Assembly (NCBI GenBank): GCA_905182155.1
Contig: CAJJAX010000009.1
Coordinates: 20,380 to 84,379 of the forward strand
Source of the DNA: an uncultured Pseudomonadales bacterium
Lineage (GTDB): Bacteria; Pseudomonadota; Gammaproteobacteria; Pseudomonadales; Azotimanducaceae
DNA length: 64,000 nucleotides
Reading direction: 5' to 3'
Shown one piece after another: positions 18,989 through 29,709 of the stretch. The number at the start of each line of letters is the position of its first letter. The first letter of the stretch is position 1. The notes under the pieces were generated by a model. The model was given only the letters and a program-made list of their open reading frames with translations. It did not search any database and was not told the origin of the DNA. Position numbers and translations under genes: made by a program.

Positions 18989-20228
18989 TTACGCCGCGGT
19001 CAAGAACGGCGGGAACCAGTTACATGAGACAACCGCCTCATCGCCTTCATAAACCCTCAGCCCCATAAGATAGGGTCCATTTGGCACCGGCAGCCAGTTG
19101 GCGATATCGACTGGCCGCGTCGCACTAACCGTGATCGTTAGACTGCCATCATCATCATAAAAAAGTCCCGGGGTGCGGTCGCTAATCGACCAACGATCGA
19201 TTTCGTTTTCAACCAAATACAAATCTGTGCCGTAGGCCGTTAAAGACCAGAAGCCGCGACAAGGCGGCAGGTTGTCGGCTTCAAACCGTAACTGTAGGGT
19301 TCGTGCGCCCTGTAGCGCGTCGCCATCTGAATCATGCTGGGCAATATAAGACCGATTCTCCATCGCTTGATGGCCGCCCAGTCCAAACTTCGCGCCAGCC
19401 GCGCGCTTTAGAATATCCCCGTCAAATCCGCTCGCTCCCTTACCCGTGCGCCAGCCATTCTTGTCAACATTGTCCGCGCCATTGAATCCTAAGATCCGCT
19501 TTTCGCCTGCTTCAACGCCGGCCATAAGCTGCTCGACAGGGACCCCCGACGGGTCATCAACGATGGTCTGCGCCGCCCCGTGAGAGTTTTGGGTGCCAAG
19601 GCGCGGGAGGATCCTTCGCGATGTAGCGCTTTAGCTCAGAATAAAATTCAGCGCCTGATTTCCCAATCTCAGTTGCCCGACCGGCTCGCGCAGTGCGCTC
19701 AAAAGGATGCGAGGCGGGTGCGAGCACCTCAATTGCGCGCTGAAGGCTTCGCGCCTTGATCAAATCTTCGGGGGACTCAACCAAAACCCGAAGAATAACC
19801 CAAGCGGTAGGCGTGCCAAGGGTCACGACCTCACTGTCATCATTTGATGGGGGCCTTGTCGGGTCAAGGGTGACCCGAACCCGAGTTCCGTTCACCCCAT
19901 GGTGCCGACGACAAACATAAGCCACATGGGTAAACGCATCGAGGATCATGACATTCCAGTATCGGTCCACATGATCCATTGGCGGCACTTCAATCGTGAG
20001 ATCCCCATGCCGCAAGTCGTACCAAGCAGATGAGTAGAGCGTATCGTTATTCGGCACAACGATGGCGCGGTCACTAGGCGTTGCTAGGTCATCGATATGG
20101 TTCATCGTGCCCGTGTCAGACCGAGAACAAAGCAGCAATCGGGTCCTATGGACAGAGACGATCGGAAACCCCCAAACGTAAGCTTCCGCCGCAGGTGACA
20201 GGTCTAATTTAGAAGGGGTATTCGGCAT
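18989..20228 (-). CDS. DUF1254/DUF1214 domain protein, one frame break
   Basis: The N-terminal DUF1254 half (19557-20228; AEAYVWGFPIVSVHRTR, PNNDTLYSSAWYDLR, VPPMDHVDRYWNVMILDAF) and the C-terminal DUF1214 half (18989-19525; LGFNGADNVDKNGWRTGKG, FWSLTAYGTDLYLVEN, ANWLPVPNGPYLMGLRVYEG) belong to one protein of about 410 residues. The two halves differ by one base in frame; the shift lies in about 19575-19625, and the second frame can be read back as QTIVDDPSGVPVEQLMAGVE. No signal peptide is visible. The family is common in marine and soil bacteria and of unknown function. Confidence 0.87.
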
Positions 20229-20717
20229 CTTTAAACTACTGACTCAATTGCTGCTGTGATCGTAGTGTAATGCAAAGGTTAAATAATTAATTCCCACGAA
20301 CGACAAATCGACAACTGTCCTGATGGGCAATTGCGCTGAAAAACGAGCACACTGATCGCAAGAAATCAGCGAAGATACCGAATCAAGTATCTGGACTTGC
20401 TCACTAGTCGTAGACGGGCCACCACAGATTTAAACCTCAGCTGGGTTTGATCAAGACCGCAATAGTACGCCTCAACGACCCAATGGCACCGACCGTCAAT
20501 GAGGGTCTTTTCGAGACCAACTTTAACCACAGGTCTTGACAGGCCAGGTAACCAAAAACGTTAGGATCCGCTGGAATCGCTTCAATTAAGAAATTGAACC
20601 GCTGTTCCGGGTATCTGCACTCACGCAACGCCCCTTCACCGCTGCCACCGGGATCTGCTAGGCTTTAAATTAACCAGGTGAAAGGCCTGCATCAGAGTAA
20701 CTCAAGAGCACAACGCA
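20229..20717. other. Intergenic stretch without a recognised gene
   Basis: A 63-codon open frame on the - strand (20437-20628) contains RFNFLIEAIPADPNVFGYLA, which could be a gene scrap, but it has no binding site and no family I recognise. Otherwise nothing is supported. Confidence 0.4.
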
Positions 20718-21458
20718 ATGACTGATATCCTTCGAGAAGACCGAGCCCAAGGCATTACCATCCTAAGCCTGAACCGACCCGAGGCACTTAATGCCCTCAG
20801 CCCCGCTTTGTTCGTGGCCTTGCGATCAGAAATTGACCGCATTGCCCAAGAAACAGAATCCGTGGGCTGCGTGATCCTACGCGGAGAAGGCCGGTCATTT
20901 TCAGCCGGCAATGATCTAAAAGCGATCCAGGCAGGGCAAAAGCCGCCGTCCGCTCACTTTCAGGCAGAAACCCTCGAGGCGATCGAGCGCCTGCCCCAAC
21001 CCGTCATTGCTGCGGTTCAGGGACATTGTTACACCGGGTCCTTGGAGCTGGCATTGGCTTGCGATCTGATGATCACCGGTGAATCTGCCAAGCTTGCCGA
21101 CACCCATGGCAAGTGGGGCATGGCGCCAACCTGGGGCATGAGTCAACGTCTGCCAAGACGCATTGGTGTGGTGAAGGCCAAAGAAATGATGTTCTCCGGA
21201 CGAACAATCAGCGGTCAGGAAGCCGTCGATCTTGGGATCGCCAACCTGTGCGTGCCCGATGACGATCTGCTTAACGCCGCGATCGAGATGGCAGAAAGCT
21301 TTACCCGAAACTCCTGGCACACCCTGCGCGCAGATAAGGCCCTAATCAATGTGGGACAAAACCATTTTTTAAATGACGGCTTGATTGAAGAGCGCGAAAA
21401 CGGACCTGGGGTCGCACCCGATATGAATGATCGCCTCAAGGCGGGCTTTAAGCGTTAG
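20718..21458 (+). CDS. Enoyl-CoA hydratase/isomerase (crotonase) family protein
   Basis: A 246-residue crotonase. The oxyanion-hole strands are RSFSAGNDLKAI and GHCYTGSLELALACDL; Glu110 matches the first catalytic Glu (rat Glu144). The position of the second catalytic Glu (rat Glu164, usually in a P-E motif) is His130 in LADTHGKWGMAP. The protein is therefore a crotonase-fold CoA enzyme but probably not a standard hydratase; isomerase, hydrolase or decarboxylase chemistry is possible. It stands 65 bases before a GST-like gene in the same orientation. Confidence 0.88.
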   Translation: MTDILREDRAQGITILSLNRPEALNALSPALFVALRSEIDRIAQETESVGCVILRGEGRSFSAGNDLKAIQAGQKPPSAHFQAETLEAIERLPQPVIAAVQGHCYTGSLELALACDLMITGESAKLADTHGKWGMAPTWGMSQRLPRRIGVVKAKEMMFSGRTISGQEAVDLGIANLCVPDDDLLNAAIEMAESFTRNSWHTLRADKALINVGQNHFLNDGLIEERENGPGVAPDMNDRLKAGFKR

Positions 21459-21523
21459 GCTGTCGGGGTCAAGGCCGAAAGCACGAGCATGACGGGAAGG
21501 GCAATAACAATAGGATAAAAGTT

Positions 21524-22229
21524 ATGACGCGTCTCACCGTTTATCATTTACCCGGCCGCTGGGGCCTGCCTAGCGTCAGCCCATTTTGCCTCAAACTCGA
21601 TGCCTTCTTACGAATGGTTGAAATTCCGCACGAGGCAATCACCGCAGCAACCCCTTTCGGCGGACCTAAAGGCAAAGCACCCTGGATCACCTTGGATGGC
21701 GAAACCCATGGTGATTCATCACTGACTATTGAGCGTCTAAAGACCGTCTACAGCGTCGATCCAGACCGGCATTTAAGCCGCAACGCGCGCGGGACTGCGG
21801 TCACAATCGAGCGACTCATTGAAGAGAACTTGTACTGGGCCATGGTCTTTGATCGCTGGTGCCGACCTGAAAATTGGGCAATACTCAAAAACTCGATCCT
21901 AGGTGATATCCCCCAACCCATGCGCTCATTGCTTGCGCCTTTTGCCAGGCGCTCTGTTAAAAAGCAGCGAGATTTGGCTTGCGGGTATGGCGCACGTTCG
22001 GTGCTTATTGCGATGACGTCTGCCTTCGAATTCATAACTAGAACAATCCTATTTTTTTGGCGACCTGCCCAGTCTGACGGACGCGACGGTCTATTCATTG
22101 TTGGCCAACATCTACCATGTTGACTTCAGCAGTCCCATGAAAGCAGACATCGAAAACGCCAAAAACTTGGTACCCTTTCTGGCGCGATTCAAAGCTGCGT
22201 ATTACCCCGACACCCCAAACCATCCGTAG
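21524..22229 (+). CDS. Glutathione S-transferase-like protein (metaxin/Tom37 type), one frame break
   Basis: The N-terminal thioredoxin-like domain reads LTVYHLPGRWGLPSVSPFCL and GKAPWITLDGE, and the alpha-helical domain follows. The frame breaks in a run of seven T at 22052-22058; with six T it continues ILFFGDLPSLTDATVYSLLA and on to AKNLVPFLARF, ending at 22229 (about 235 residues). This C-terminus is the typical DATVY...L.F.. pattern of failed-axon-connections/metaxin-like GSTs. Substrate unknown; soluble. Confidence 0.83.
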
Positions 22230-22585
22230 CAGCGGCGCCAACCTAAACCCAAGCATCGCGTTACCCCCCTCTAGTCAGGTTACATCGCCCGCCGCGTTGT
22301 TTCTCACGCAAAGCGATCAAGCCGTTGGTGCGTCCAGCATCTGATCTTCTGCTAGTCGCTGAAGGTCTTAATGACGGCTCACCACAAGACAATGTTCATG
22401 ACCAAAGTTTTCAACCCTCAACGAAGGCGTCGATCACCTGCACGGCACCGAAGCGGCGGATTCAGAGGCTGAGCCTTGCCGTCTTGGTGATCGGCACTCG
22501 GGTGATTTGACGCCCAAGCGCGTGATGGCTATCTTGATCGACCCAACCATTGTCTAAGCGGCAGCGAGGCCAAGAAGGAAGCGAC
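22230..22585. other. Intergenic stretch before galM
   Basis: No gene is supported. One + frame ends DLTPKRVMAILIDPTIV at 22558, just before galM, and could be the tail of a broken gene, but the family is not recognised. Confidence 0.35.
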
Positions 22586-23620
22586 ATGACCATCACCAAA
22601 ATAAGCTTTGGCGAATCACCTGAAGGCGCACCGGTTGATCTGTATCGGCTCGAAAACAGCCAGGGCCTAAAGGCACAAATTTTAACGTTTGGCGCGACGC
22701 TCAAACTGGTGACTGTACCGAACGAGCAGGGCGAGGCGGTTGATATCACCCTTAGCCGCGAGACCCTGGATCAATATGCTGGCGAGGCCTGCTACTTCGG
22801 CGCGACCATCGGGCGCGTCGGTAACCGCATTGCTCAGGGGCGCTTCACATTAGATAGCGCCGACTACCAACTGGCGACCAACAACAACGACCTCAACCAC
22901 CTGCATGGCGGCAACGTCGGCTTCGATCGAAAGCTATGGTCTGCGGAGGCCACCGAATTACCTGATGGCAGCAGCGTGCGTCTATGGCGGACCAGCCCCG
23001 ATGGCGAAGAGGGCTACCCCGGAACCGTTCAAGTCGAAGTCACCTATACGCTGTCGGACGACAACCGCTTGCGCATTGCGTACCAAGCGACAACTGACCG
23101 GGCAACCCCTGTGAACTTAACTAACCATGCCTTTTGGAATCTGGCGGGTGCTGGAGACTCGATCCTTGGCCACGAACTCACGCTGCACGCAAGTGCTTAC
23201 CTGCCCATTGACGAAGCCTTGATTCCGACCGGGGCGCGTCTTGCCGTGGCAGGGACCCCAATGGACTTTACCGAACCCCACGCTGTGGGCGCGCGTATTG
23301 AGCAGGTGCCGGGTGGCTATGATCACTGCTACATCCTCGATCGAAAAGACTCGGGATTAAGTCTTGCCGCAGAACTGTTTGACCCCAAAAGCGGGCGGCG
23401 GATGACGGTTGAGACGACCGAGCCAGGCATCCAGTTTTACAGTGGCAATTTCCTCGATGGCAGCCAGTCAGCACGCGGCAACGTGTTCAAGCAGCATGGC
23501 GCCCTTTGCCTGGAGACTCAGCACTTCCCGGATGCTGTTAACCAGCGGTCCTTTCCCTCGGTCATTCTAAGGCCAGAAGAAACCTACCGGCAGACAACGG
23601 TGCATACGTTTAGCTGGTGA
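22586..23620 (+). CDS. galM: Aldose 1-epimerase (galactose mutarotase)
   Basis: A 344-residue aldose 1-epimerase, interconverting alpha and beta anomers of galactose and related sugars in the cytoplasm. I choose ATG 22586, preceded by AAGGAAG, over the longer TTG-started frame. Active-site residues are visible: His107 (LNHLHGG), His181 (NLTNHAFWNLAG) and Glu310 (CLETQHFPDAVNQ). Length and motifs match GalM. There is no gal operon around it, so it may serve general sugar uptake or polysaccharide use. Confidence 0.93.
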   Translation: MTITKISFGESPEGAPVDLYRLENSQGLKAQILTFGATLKLVTVPNEQGEAVDITLSRETLDQYAGEACYFGATIGRVGNRIAQGRFTLDSADYQLATNNNDLNHLHGGNVGFDRKLWSAEATELPDGSSVRLWRTSPDGEEGYPGTVQVEVTYTLSDDNRLRIAYQATTDRATPVNLTNHAFWNLAGAGDSILGHELTLHASAYLPIDEALIPTGARLAVAGTPMDFTEPHAVGARIEQVPGGYDHCYILDRKDSGLSLAAELFDPKSGRRMTVETTEPGIQFYSGNFLDGSQSARGNVFKQHGALCLETQHFPDAVNQRSFPSVILRPEETYRQTTVHTFSW

Positions 23621-23832
23621 GGTTGAGACCTAAAGACAACGCCCGCGACAGGCGGTCTATAAGACGTCAAGGGGTCAAGGGGTCAAACCAGCCCGATTCC
23701 GTTAATCTTTGAACCGCTCGGGCTTTAAAACACTGCAGTACCGCCTCAGTATTGATAGCCGTATCAACCAGCCCCCGTACCAAGGCAAGATACTGGACAC
23801 TCGGCGATTCACCGAACGAAATAAATTAAGCC

Positions 23833-24921
23833 TCAATCGAGCGATACGACAAAGGCCTGATCGGGCCTCGCACCGGACAGAACCTCCTGAAAGGTTCGCT
23901 CAACGTCTGTTCGGCCAACGCGATGGTTAATCGCGACCCAGCCATCGACTACCGCCAAAAAGGCCTGCCAGGCCGTATTCAGCTCCGCCTGGAATTTCTG
24001 CGGGCCCCAGTCTTGATTTCGCTTCTGGATCTGATCGGGCGCAAAGAACATTTTGGGTTTAGCGCCGGGTAAAACACTCGGCGGCTGACCATCACGGGAT
24101 TCCCAATGCGTAATCCCCACCCCGCAACTGCACAGCATATGGTCGCCAAAGTGGTGATGTAACGTCTCGAGCACCTGCCGATTTCCGGCCATATCCACAA
24201 AGGCCACTTTTTCGCTCGCATCAAGCGTGTCCAACGCGTCATAAGCAACCACTTGATCATACAGATTCAAACTTTCGACAAAGGCTTTGTTCGCCGCAGA
24301 GGTTAACCCCGTGACTTTTAGGTCACGATTTTTACGCAGTAAAAATGCTAGGCCAAAAGATGTTTTGCTAGAAGCGCTGGAGAGGATGATATTGCTCGCA
24401 CCAAAATGATCGTTATCATCGAGGTAGTCATCAAGGACAAATGAGGTGGTAAACAACGGTCGGTAGATCATTTGGTGATCGTCGAATTGGCGGTCGAACC
24501 CATTGCCCGCATTCATAAGCGAATAATTGTTGTAAACCCCGGGCAATGCCTGCCGGTGGGCCGCGCCATCGGTAAACCCACGCGCCGTGACGTGCGCGGG
24601 CTCAACAACCAGATACGAGGCCATCGGAAAATAGCCGTAGAACTCATCGCCGACGTTTAAGCCGCTATCGTTTTCAGCAACCACCGTGCCTTTGCCCCAG
24701 ACCGGTATTCGGCCCCAATCACCCTCTGCTGGGAAGAACTGCCAATAGCCGATCATATCGCCCGCGACGCCATAGGTAATGTTGTTTGCGGTCAGTGCGA
24801 ATTTATCGACGGTTAAAACCGCCTCACCCGCAGCAGGCGACAAGGTTGCCAGCGCCGGCACTTCAATGACCCGCGTGGTGCCTAAGGCCGCTCGGGCCAC
24901 TTCAAAACTGTAAGCGCTCAT
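23833..24921 (-). CDS. DUF2855 family protein (medium-chain dehydrogenase-like)
   Basis: A 362-residue protein starting at ATG 24921 with GAGG upstream. It has the N-terminal GroES-like half of medium-chain dehydrogenases (VLTVDKFALTANNITYGVAG, GRIPVWGKGTVV) and a Rossmann-like half where IILSSASSKTSFGLAFLL replaces the usual GxGxxG. This is the DUF2855 pattern, a family without known activity. It stands alone between galM and the dipeptidase. Confidence 0.87.
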   Translation of the reverse strand: MSAYSFEVARAALGTTRVIEVPALATLSPAAGEAVLTVDKFALTANNITYGVAGDMIGYWQFFPAEGDWGRIPVWGKGTVVAENDSGLNVGDEFYGYFPMASYLVVEPAHVTARGFTDGAAHRQALPGVYNNYSLMNAGNGFDRQFDDHQMIYRPLFTTSFVLDDYLDDNDHFGASNIILSSASSKTSFGLAFLLRKNRDLKVTGLTSAANKAFVESLNLYDQVVAYDALDTLDASEKVAFVDMAGNRQVLETLHHHFGDHMLCSCGVGITHWESRDGQPPSVLPGAKPKMFFAPDQIQKRNQDWGPQKFQAELNTAWQAFLAVVDGWVAINHRVGRTDVERTFQEVLSGARPDQAFVVSLD

Positions 24922-25099
24922 TATCTTAAATCCTCTTTTAAAAAAACAGCACACCCATCGCTGAACGACAATGATGCGTCATGATCTTCAATGACCGCAC
25001 TGCAATCGATCTCGATCGTGCTCGCCAAAGCCCCAGTGCGCTGAGCAGGAAAGCGATCCCACCACGGCTTTAATCAAAGCGCCGCATCCGGCGCTTATT

Positions 25100-26419
25100 C
25101 TAAATGGTCTTGGCCTTCAATACTGCGACCGCTCGGAAAACTCGGAGGAAGTTGCCGCCCCAAATTTTATCAACCTCCTCGGCACTGTAGCCCCGTGCCA
25201 GCAGTCCCGCGGTCACATTGAACGCCTCGCTGGCATCATTAAAGCCGGTAATGCCACTGCCGTGGTTGAAGTCCGTACCAATCCCCACATGATCGACCCC
25301 GATACGGTCCGCAATATAGTCAATGTGATTGATGACATCATCAATGCTACCGGGCCCCAGCAGATCGCTCACCGTGGTCAGAAATTTTTGTTGCACCGAC
25401 TCGTCTTTGATCTCCCAATACAGCTCGAACGGATAATAGAAATCCTCTTGTATGCCCGCAGCTCGGCGCGCCGCGCGAATGCCTCGATCGAGTTCCTGAT
25501 CAGACGAATCAAACAGATAGCCTCTAAAAGGCGCGACATGAATCACGCCGCCGGTTGCCCCAATTCGATCGATTTCCGCATCCGATAAATTACGGCTGAC
25601 GTTAGAGAGTTGCCAAACATTAGAGTGGCTTGCGATCACCGGCGCGTCGGACAAGGCCAGAACTTGCAGGGCAGCGGCTTTTGAGAGTTGCGAGATATCG
25701 ATGATGCCGCCAAGGGCATTAATTCTTGTAACGGCGCTTTTACCCAATGCGGATAAGCCGCCATGCTCGGCAGCCACTTCATGCTTGCCGGTTTCACCGT
25801 CAAATACAGGCCGGGAAGAATCGGCAAAGTCATTGTGGCCCATATGGGTGAGGGCAAAGACGCGCACGCCCGCTGCGTAAAATTCATCTAACCCGGACAC
25901 CGCTGTGCCCAGGATTCTGGCGTTCTGAAAGCCGAGGATGAGCGCGCCTTTACCCTGTTCATGCGCCGCAACCAGGTCTTCGGCCGTCTTTGCTAAAACA
26001 AGATTATTGATTGGGTCATCGGTCATTGCGAGCACGGCGTTCAGCTTTGCATCGGCGATCGCTCGGGCCTCGGCATAGCCTTCTGCATTTCTGGGACCCG
26101 GGCCCACGGCAATCGACATGACCACAGCGTCAACACCGCCAACCTGCATTTTTTCGGGCGAAACTTTCGATAACCCATCATCACCCACATACCGTGATTC
26201 TTTGCCCGGAATTTCGATATCGGCATGGGCGTCCAGAACCAAAGCCTTCGCATGAATGCCCTTGGCCAGAACGGTTTGTTCTAATGCATTCGACGCGGCG
26301 CTGACAGCGCTCGGCGCAGGCATCACCTCTGTCGTCGAGGTCTCTTGGGGCGCGGGTGAACAACCAGCAATAAAAATCGCAGCGAGCAGGCTGCACAAAA
26401 TAGACTGAGCTTGAGTCAT
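25100..26419 (-). CDS. Membrane dipeptidase (peptidase M19), lipoprotein
   Basis: A 439-residue M19 family dipeptidase with a lipoprotein signal (lipobox FIAGC, lipidated Cys20). The zinc ligands begin with His65-x-Asp67 in VLDAHADIE; other marks are FALTHMGHNDFADSS, SHSNVWQLSNVSRNL and DHVGIGTDFNHG. The family hydrolyses dipeptides, D-containing dipeptides and some beta-lactams. The lipid anchor places it at the outer or inner membrane facing the periplasm. The D-amino-acid deacylase at 8281 would suit a shared role in D-amino-acid salvage, though they are not adjacent. Confidence 0.92.
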   Translation of the reverse strand: MTQAQSILCSLLAAIFIAGCSPAPQETSTTEVMPAPSAVSAASNALEQTVLAKGIHAKALVLDAHADIEIPGKESRYVGDDGLSKVSPEKMQVGGVDAVVMSIAVGPGPRNAEGYAEARAIADAKLNAVLAMTDDPINNLVLAKTAEDLVAAHEQGKGALILGFQNARILGTAVSGLDEFYAAGVRVFALTHMGHNDFADSSRPVFDGETGKHEVAAEHGGLSALGKSAVTRINALGGIIDISQLSKAAALQVLALSDAPVIASHSNVWQLSNVSRNLSDAEIDRIGATGGVIHVAPFRGYLFDSSDQELDRGIRAARRAAGIQEDFYYPFELYWEIKDESVQQKFLTTVSDLLGPGSIDDVINHIDYIADRIGVDHVGIGTDFNHGSGITGFNDASEAFNVTAGLLARGYSAEEVDKIWGGNFLRVFRAVAVLKAKTI

Positions 26420-26748
26420 GGGCTAATTCTTTAGACGTTCGTTTTTAGTATTACACGTTTGACCCATCGCTGCCCGGCCTGACGAAGGCAAACGCGGCGA
26501 CCCCTAACGGGCCCGAATCAGGCCCGCCACCCAAGACCACTGCGCGGGATACAAAACGCGTCAGCGTTGGATGACGTGCAGCCCGTCATGGGTCAAAATG
26601 ACGCCATCGCTTTGGCGATTAACCTAAAACGTTCTAATCCGCCGTTGCCACGCAAGTGACCGCACCATCCAGCCTGGCAAGCAGACTGGTCTCCGGCCGA
26701 AACGTCCTGTTATAGTGAGCCCGAAATAAAATCCTCTGGAGATAAACC
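26420..26748. other. Divergent intergenic region between dipeptidase and carotenoid oxygenase genes
   Basis: Both neighbouring genes start here and point outwards, so promoters for both are expected. No clear -35/-10 pair or repeat was found beyond the GGAG binding site of the TTG-started oxygenase gene. Confidence 0.4.
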
Positions 26749-28157
26749 TTGGCACAATCCGACACCGCACGCGCAACGAACTTCTTTCTCGATGGCAACT
26801 TTGCGCCCGTTTCAGAGGAGCGCGATGCCCAAGATATGGTCGTTAATGGCGAAATACCCAAAGATTTAACCGGCCACTTTTTGCGGGTTGGGCCCAATCC
26901 CGCGCACATCTTTAATGAGGCGGCTTATCACACCTTCGATGGTGATGGCATGATTCATGCCATCACGTTTAACGAAGGTGGTGCCCATTACCGAAACCGG
27001 TTTGTTCAAACCGAAGGGTTTAAGCTTGAACAAGCCCATGGCGGCTGGTTGTACAAAGGCATGAACTCGATGATGGACCCAACCCCGTCTGAGCTCCCCA
27101 GCGGCGCGCCGAAAAATAAGAACCTCGCCAACACGGCCTTTGCGTATCACAACAAGACGCTCTACGCGCTGCATGAACCGTCCCAGCCCACCATTATTGA
27201 CTTGCCTGAACTGACCACCCAAGGCGCAACAAATTTTGATGGCAAACTGAAGCACCCCTTCACCGCGCACCCTAAAGTCGATCATTCGAGTGGGGAGATG
27301 ATGACCTTTGGCTATGCATTCCAAACGCCTTATGTCAGCTACTCGGTCATCAATGCCGACGGAGAACTGATCCACACGACACCGATTACGATTCAAAGCC
27401 GGTATTCATGCATGACTTTGCGGTGACGGAAAAATACTCGCTGTTTTTAGACTTCCCAATCACGCTGGATATCGAGCGCGCCATTGCCGGCGGCCCAGCC
27501 CTAGACTTTGAACCAGAGCATGGGGCTCGAATTGGCGTCATGCCGCGTTTTGGCAGTGATCAAGACGTCCGCTGGTTTGACGTGGCAACCGGCTCGGTTG
27601 TGCACACGGCGAATGCTTGGGATGACGGTGACGACGTTGTATTGCAAGCATCCCGCTCAAAAACCTCCGACATCGCCGGCGCCGGCTTAAACGCTGAAAA
27701 CCTTGAAGATACGCAAGGGCAGTTATACGAATGGCGCATTAATTTAGCCACCGGCGTGGTAACAGAGCGCACCCTCAGCGACGTTCGTTGTGACTTTACG
27801 CGGGTGAACGACGCGCATGCTTGCCATCCAACGCGCTATGTCTACGCCGCTGCCTTTAACACTGATCGGCCCTTCAGCTTTGATGGCGTCATGAAGTTCG
27901 ATAATGAAACCCAAACCACGACGACCTTTCATTACGGCGCAAACCGATTCGGTGGCGAGGCAGTCTTTGCGCCAAAAGTGGGCGCCAAAACAGAGGATGA
28001 CGGTTACCTTGTTTGCTTCGTGCAAGATGAGGCTGCGCAACAAAGCGAATGTTTGATTTTGGATGCCCAAGACTTGGCAGCAGGGCCCGTTGCCACCGTT
28101 ATGGTGCCGTATCGGGTGCCCTACGGCTTCCACGCGACTTGGGTTGGCGATCTTTAA
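26749..28157 (+). CDS. Carotenoid/stilbene cleavage oxygenase, copy 1, one frame break
   Basis: Non-heme iron dioxygenase of the RPE65/lignostilbene oxygenase family, about 470 residues when joined. TTG start with GGAG 9 bases upstream. The iron-binding His appear in TAHPKVDHSSGEM, MHDFAVTEKY, VVHTANAWDDGD and the C-terminal GFHATWVGDL. The frame breaks in an AAA run at 27395-27397: one more A restores IQKPVFMHDFAVTE. The enzyme cleaves a C=C bond in apocarotenoids or stilbene-type lignin compounds. A second, intact family member is at 31257-32627 with two MFS transporters between. Confidence 0.9.
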
Positions 28158-28386
28158 GCGGCTTGATCACACCGCGCGCAGCTGAAGCTGACACCTTTGA
28201 CAGGGTGTTCAGCGTGCGGGCACTTTAATCACGGACCTTGCTTGCTAACCCTGCGAGTGGTCGCTAGCGCCTGAAGCTTGTTTGGGCCATTCGATCGCCA
28301 AACTGTCTCTTGAGGAACACGAGCGCATCCATGTTCGATCTTGATCCAATCTCCGTCACAGGGCCACGCTCGGATACAATGCCTTC

Positions 28387-29619
28387 ATGCTAACAAGACT
28401 CATCGCCGCCTTTACGTTTCGGGATTATCGGATCCTTTGGGTCATGCTGATCATTGGCTCAATTGCCTTCTGGATGCGAATCCTAGGAACAGCCCAGTGG
28501 CTGCTTGAGGAAACCGGCTCGGCCTACATGGTCGGCCTGATTGGGGTTGTACAACTTATTGTGCAACTGCCCATGACCCTGTGGGCCGGCACCTTGGCTG
28601 ACCGGGTCGATCGTAAACGCCTAATGTCACTGGCGCATGGCGCAACCGGTGTCTCGCTGTTAACGCTGGGCGTGCTGAGCAGCACCAATGCGCTGACACC
28701 CGCCTTAGTTTACGTGGGCATCGCAATCACAGCTGGGACCCATATGCTCGCAAGTCCAGCCCGCGGCGCCCTGCTCGCTGCTGTGGTTCCGGAAGGCAAA
28801 CTGATGCTGGCCTCCTCGACCGACACCGCCTCCGCAAATGCCGCCGCCATTGTAGGCCCACTCCTATTTGCCGGCATCGTCCTGACAGCAGATCTGACAA
28901 CCGTCTTCCTAACCGCAGGCTGTCTTGCGCTGGTCAATGCGATCTTGCCGATGATGCTACGCGTCGATGGTCATGTTGCGGGCAAGCAGGGCGAGGCGCA
29001 CGATAAGCCATCCCAAATCCAGCAAACTCGCGCTGGACTGCGGTACGTTGGCTCGCACCCCATTTTGCCGGGCCTTTTTCTCTTAGATGTTGGCATCACG
29101 ACCGCCTCATTTTATCGAGAGGTCCTCCCGGTTATCGCTCTGGGTTTGTTCGCCGGCGGCGCCAGTGCAACCGGCATGCTCGGGGCGGCTAATTCTGCAG
29201 GGGCAATTCTTGGATCCTTTATCGCGCTCGCGCTTGCTGGCGTGAGAGCAAAAGGTATGCTCGTGCTCTACGCCTCCTTTGCCTATGGCGTCATCCTGTT
29301 TGGTTTTGGTATCGCGACAACGCTCTTGGGCGGCATGTTGATGATTGCGCTGCTCGGCGCCGCCGATGCGGTAACCGTCGCCGTGCGTCAAACGACCGTC
29401 TTACTGACAACCCCGGATGAGATGCGCGGCCGGGCCTACGCGCTGATGATCCTGGCGGCGCAAACCGCGAACAACATCGGCACGATTTGGGTCGGTTTTT
29501 GGGCCGGCGCCATCGGCGCCGGTAACACCATGGTCATGGGCGGCATTATCTCGATTACGGCGACCGCGGTCATCTGGTATGTCTGGAAACCCATCGGCAG
29601 ATACCGTTCAGCGGCATAA
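28387..29619 (+). CDS. MFS transporter (MFS_3, enterobactin exporter-like)
   Basis: A 410-residue transporter with about 12 membrane segments. The A-motif-like loop is TLADRVDRKRLM after the second helix, and the N-terminus FTFRDYRILWVM is typical of MFS_3 members. These usually export small molecules; the cargo is unknown. It follows the first carotenoid oxygenase in the same orientation after 229 bases. Confidence 0.87.
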   Translation: MLTRLIAAFTFRDYRILWVMLIIGSIAFWMRILGTAQWLLEETGSAYMVGLIGVVQLIVQLPMTLWAGTLADRVDRKRLMSLAHGATGVSLLTLGVLSSTNALTPALVYVGIAITAGTHMLASPARGALLAAVVPEGKLMLASSTDTASANAAAIVGPLLFAGIVLTADLTTVFLTAGCLALVNAILPMMLRVDGHVAGKQGEAHDKPSQIQQTRAGLRYVGSHPILPGLFLLDVGITTASFYREVLPVIALGLFAGGASATGMLGAANSAGAILGSFIALALAGVRAKGMLVLYASFAYGVILFGFGIATTLLGGMLMIALLGAADAVTVAVRQTTVLLTTPDEMRGRAYALMILAAQTANNIGTIWVGFWAGAIGAGNTMVMGGIISITATAVIWYVWKPIGRYRSAA

Positions 29620-29668
29620 CAAACACGCCTTGCGCTCGCCTCTACCGCCTGGTCGATGATTGAAACCC

Positions 29669-29686
29669 GCCCCCCTGAGAGGGGGC
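29669..29686. terminator. GC hairpin between convergent MFS genes
   Basis: GCCCCC (29669-29674) and GGGGGC (29681-29686) form a 6-bp GC stem between two convergent stop codons; AGCGA/TCGCT follows as a second small stem. There is no T tract, so intrinsic termination is uncertain. Confidence 0.4.
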
Positions 29687-29709
29687 ACGAGCGATAAGTC
29701 TCGCTGAAC

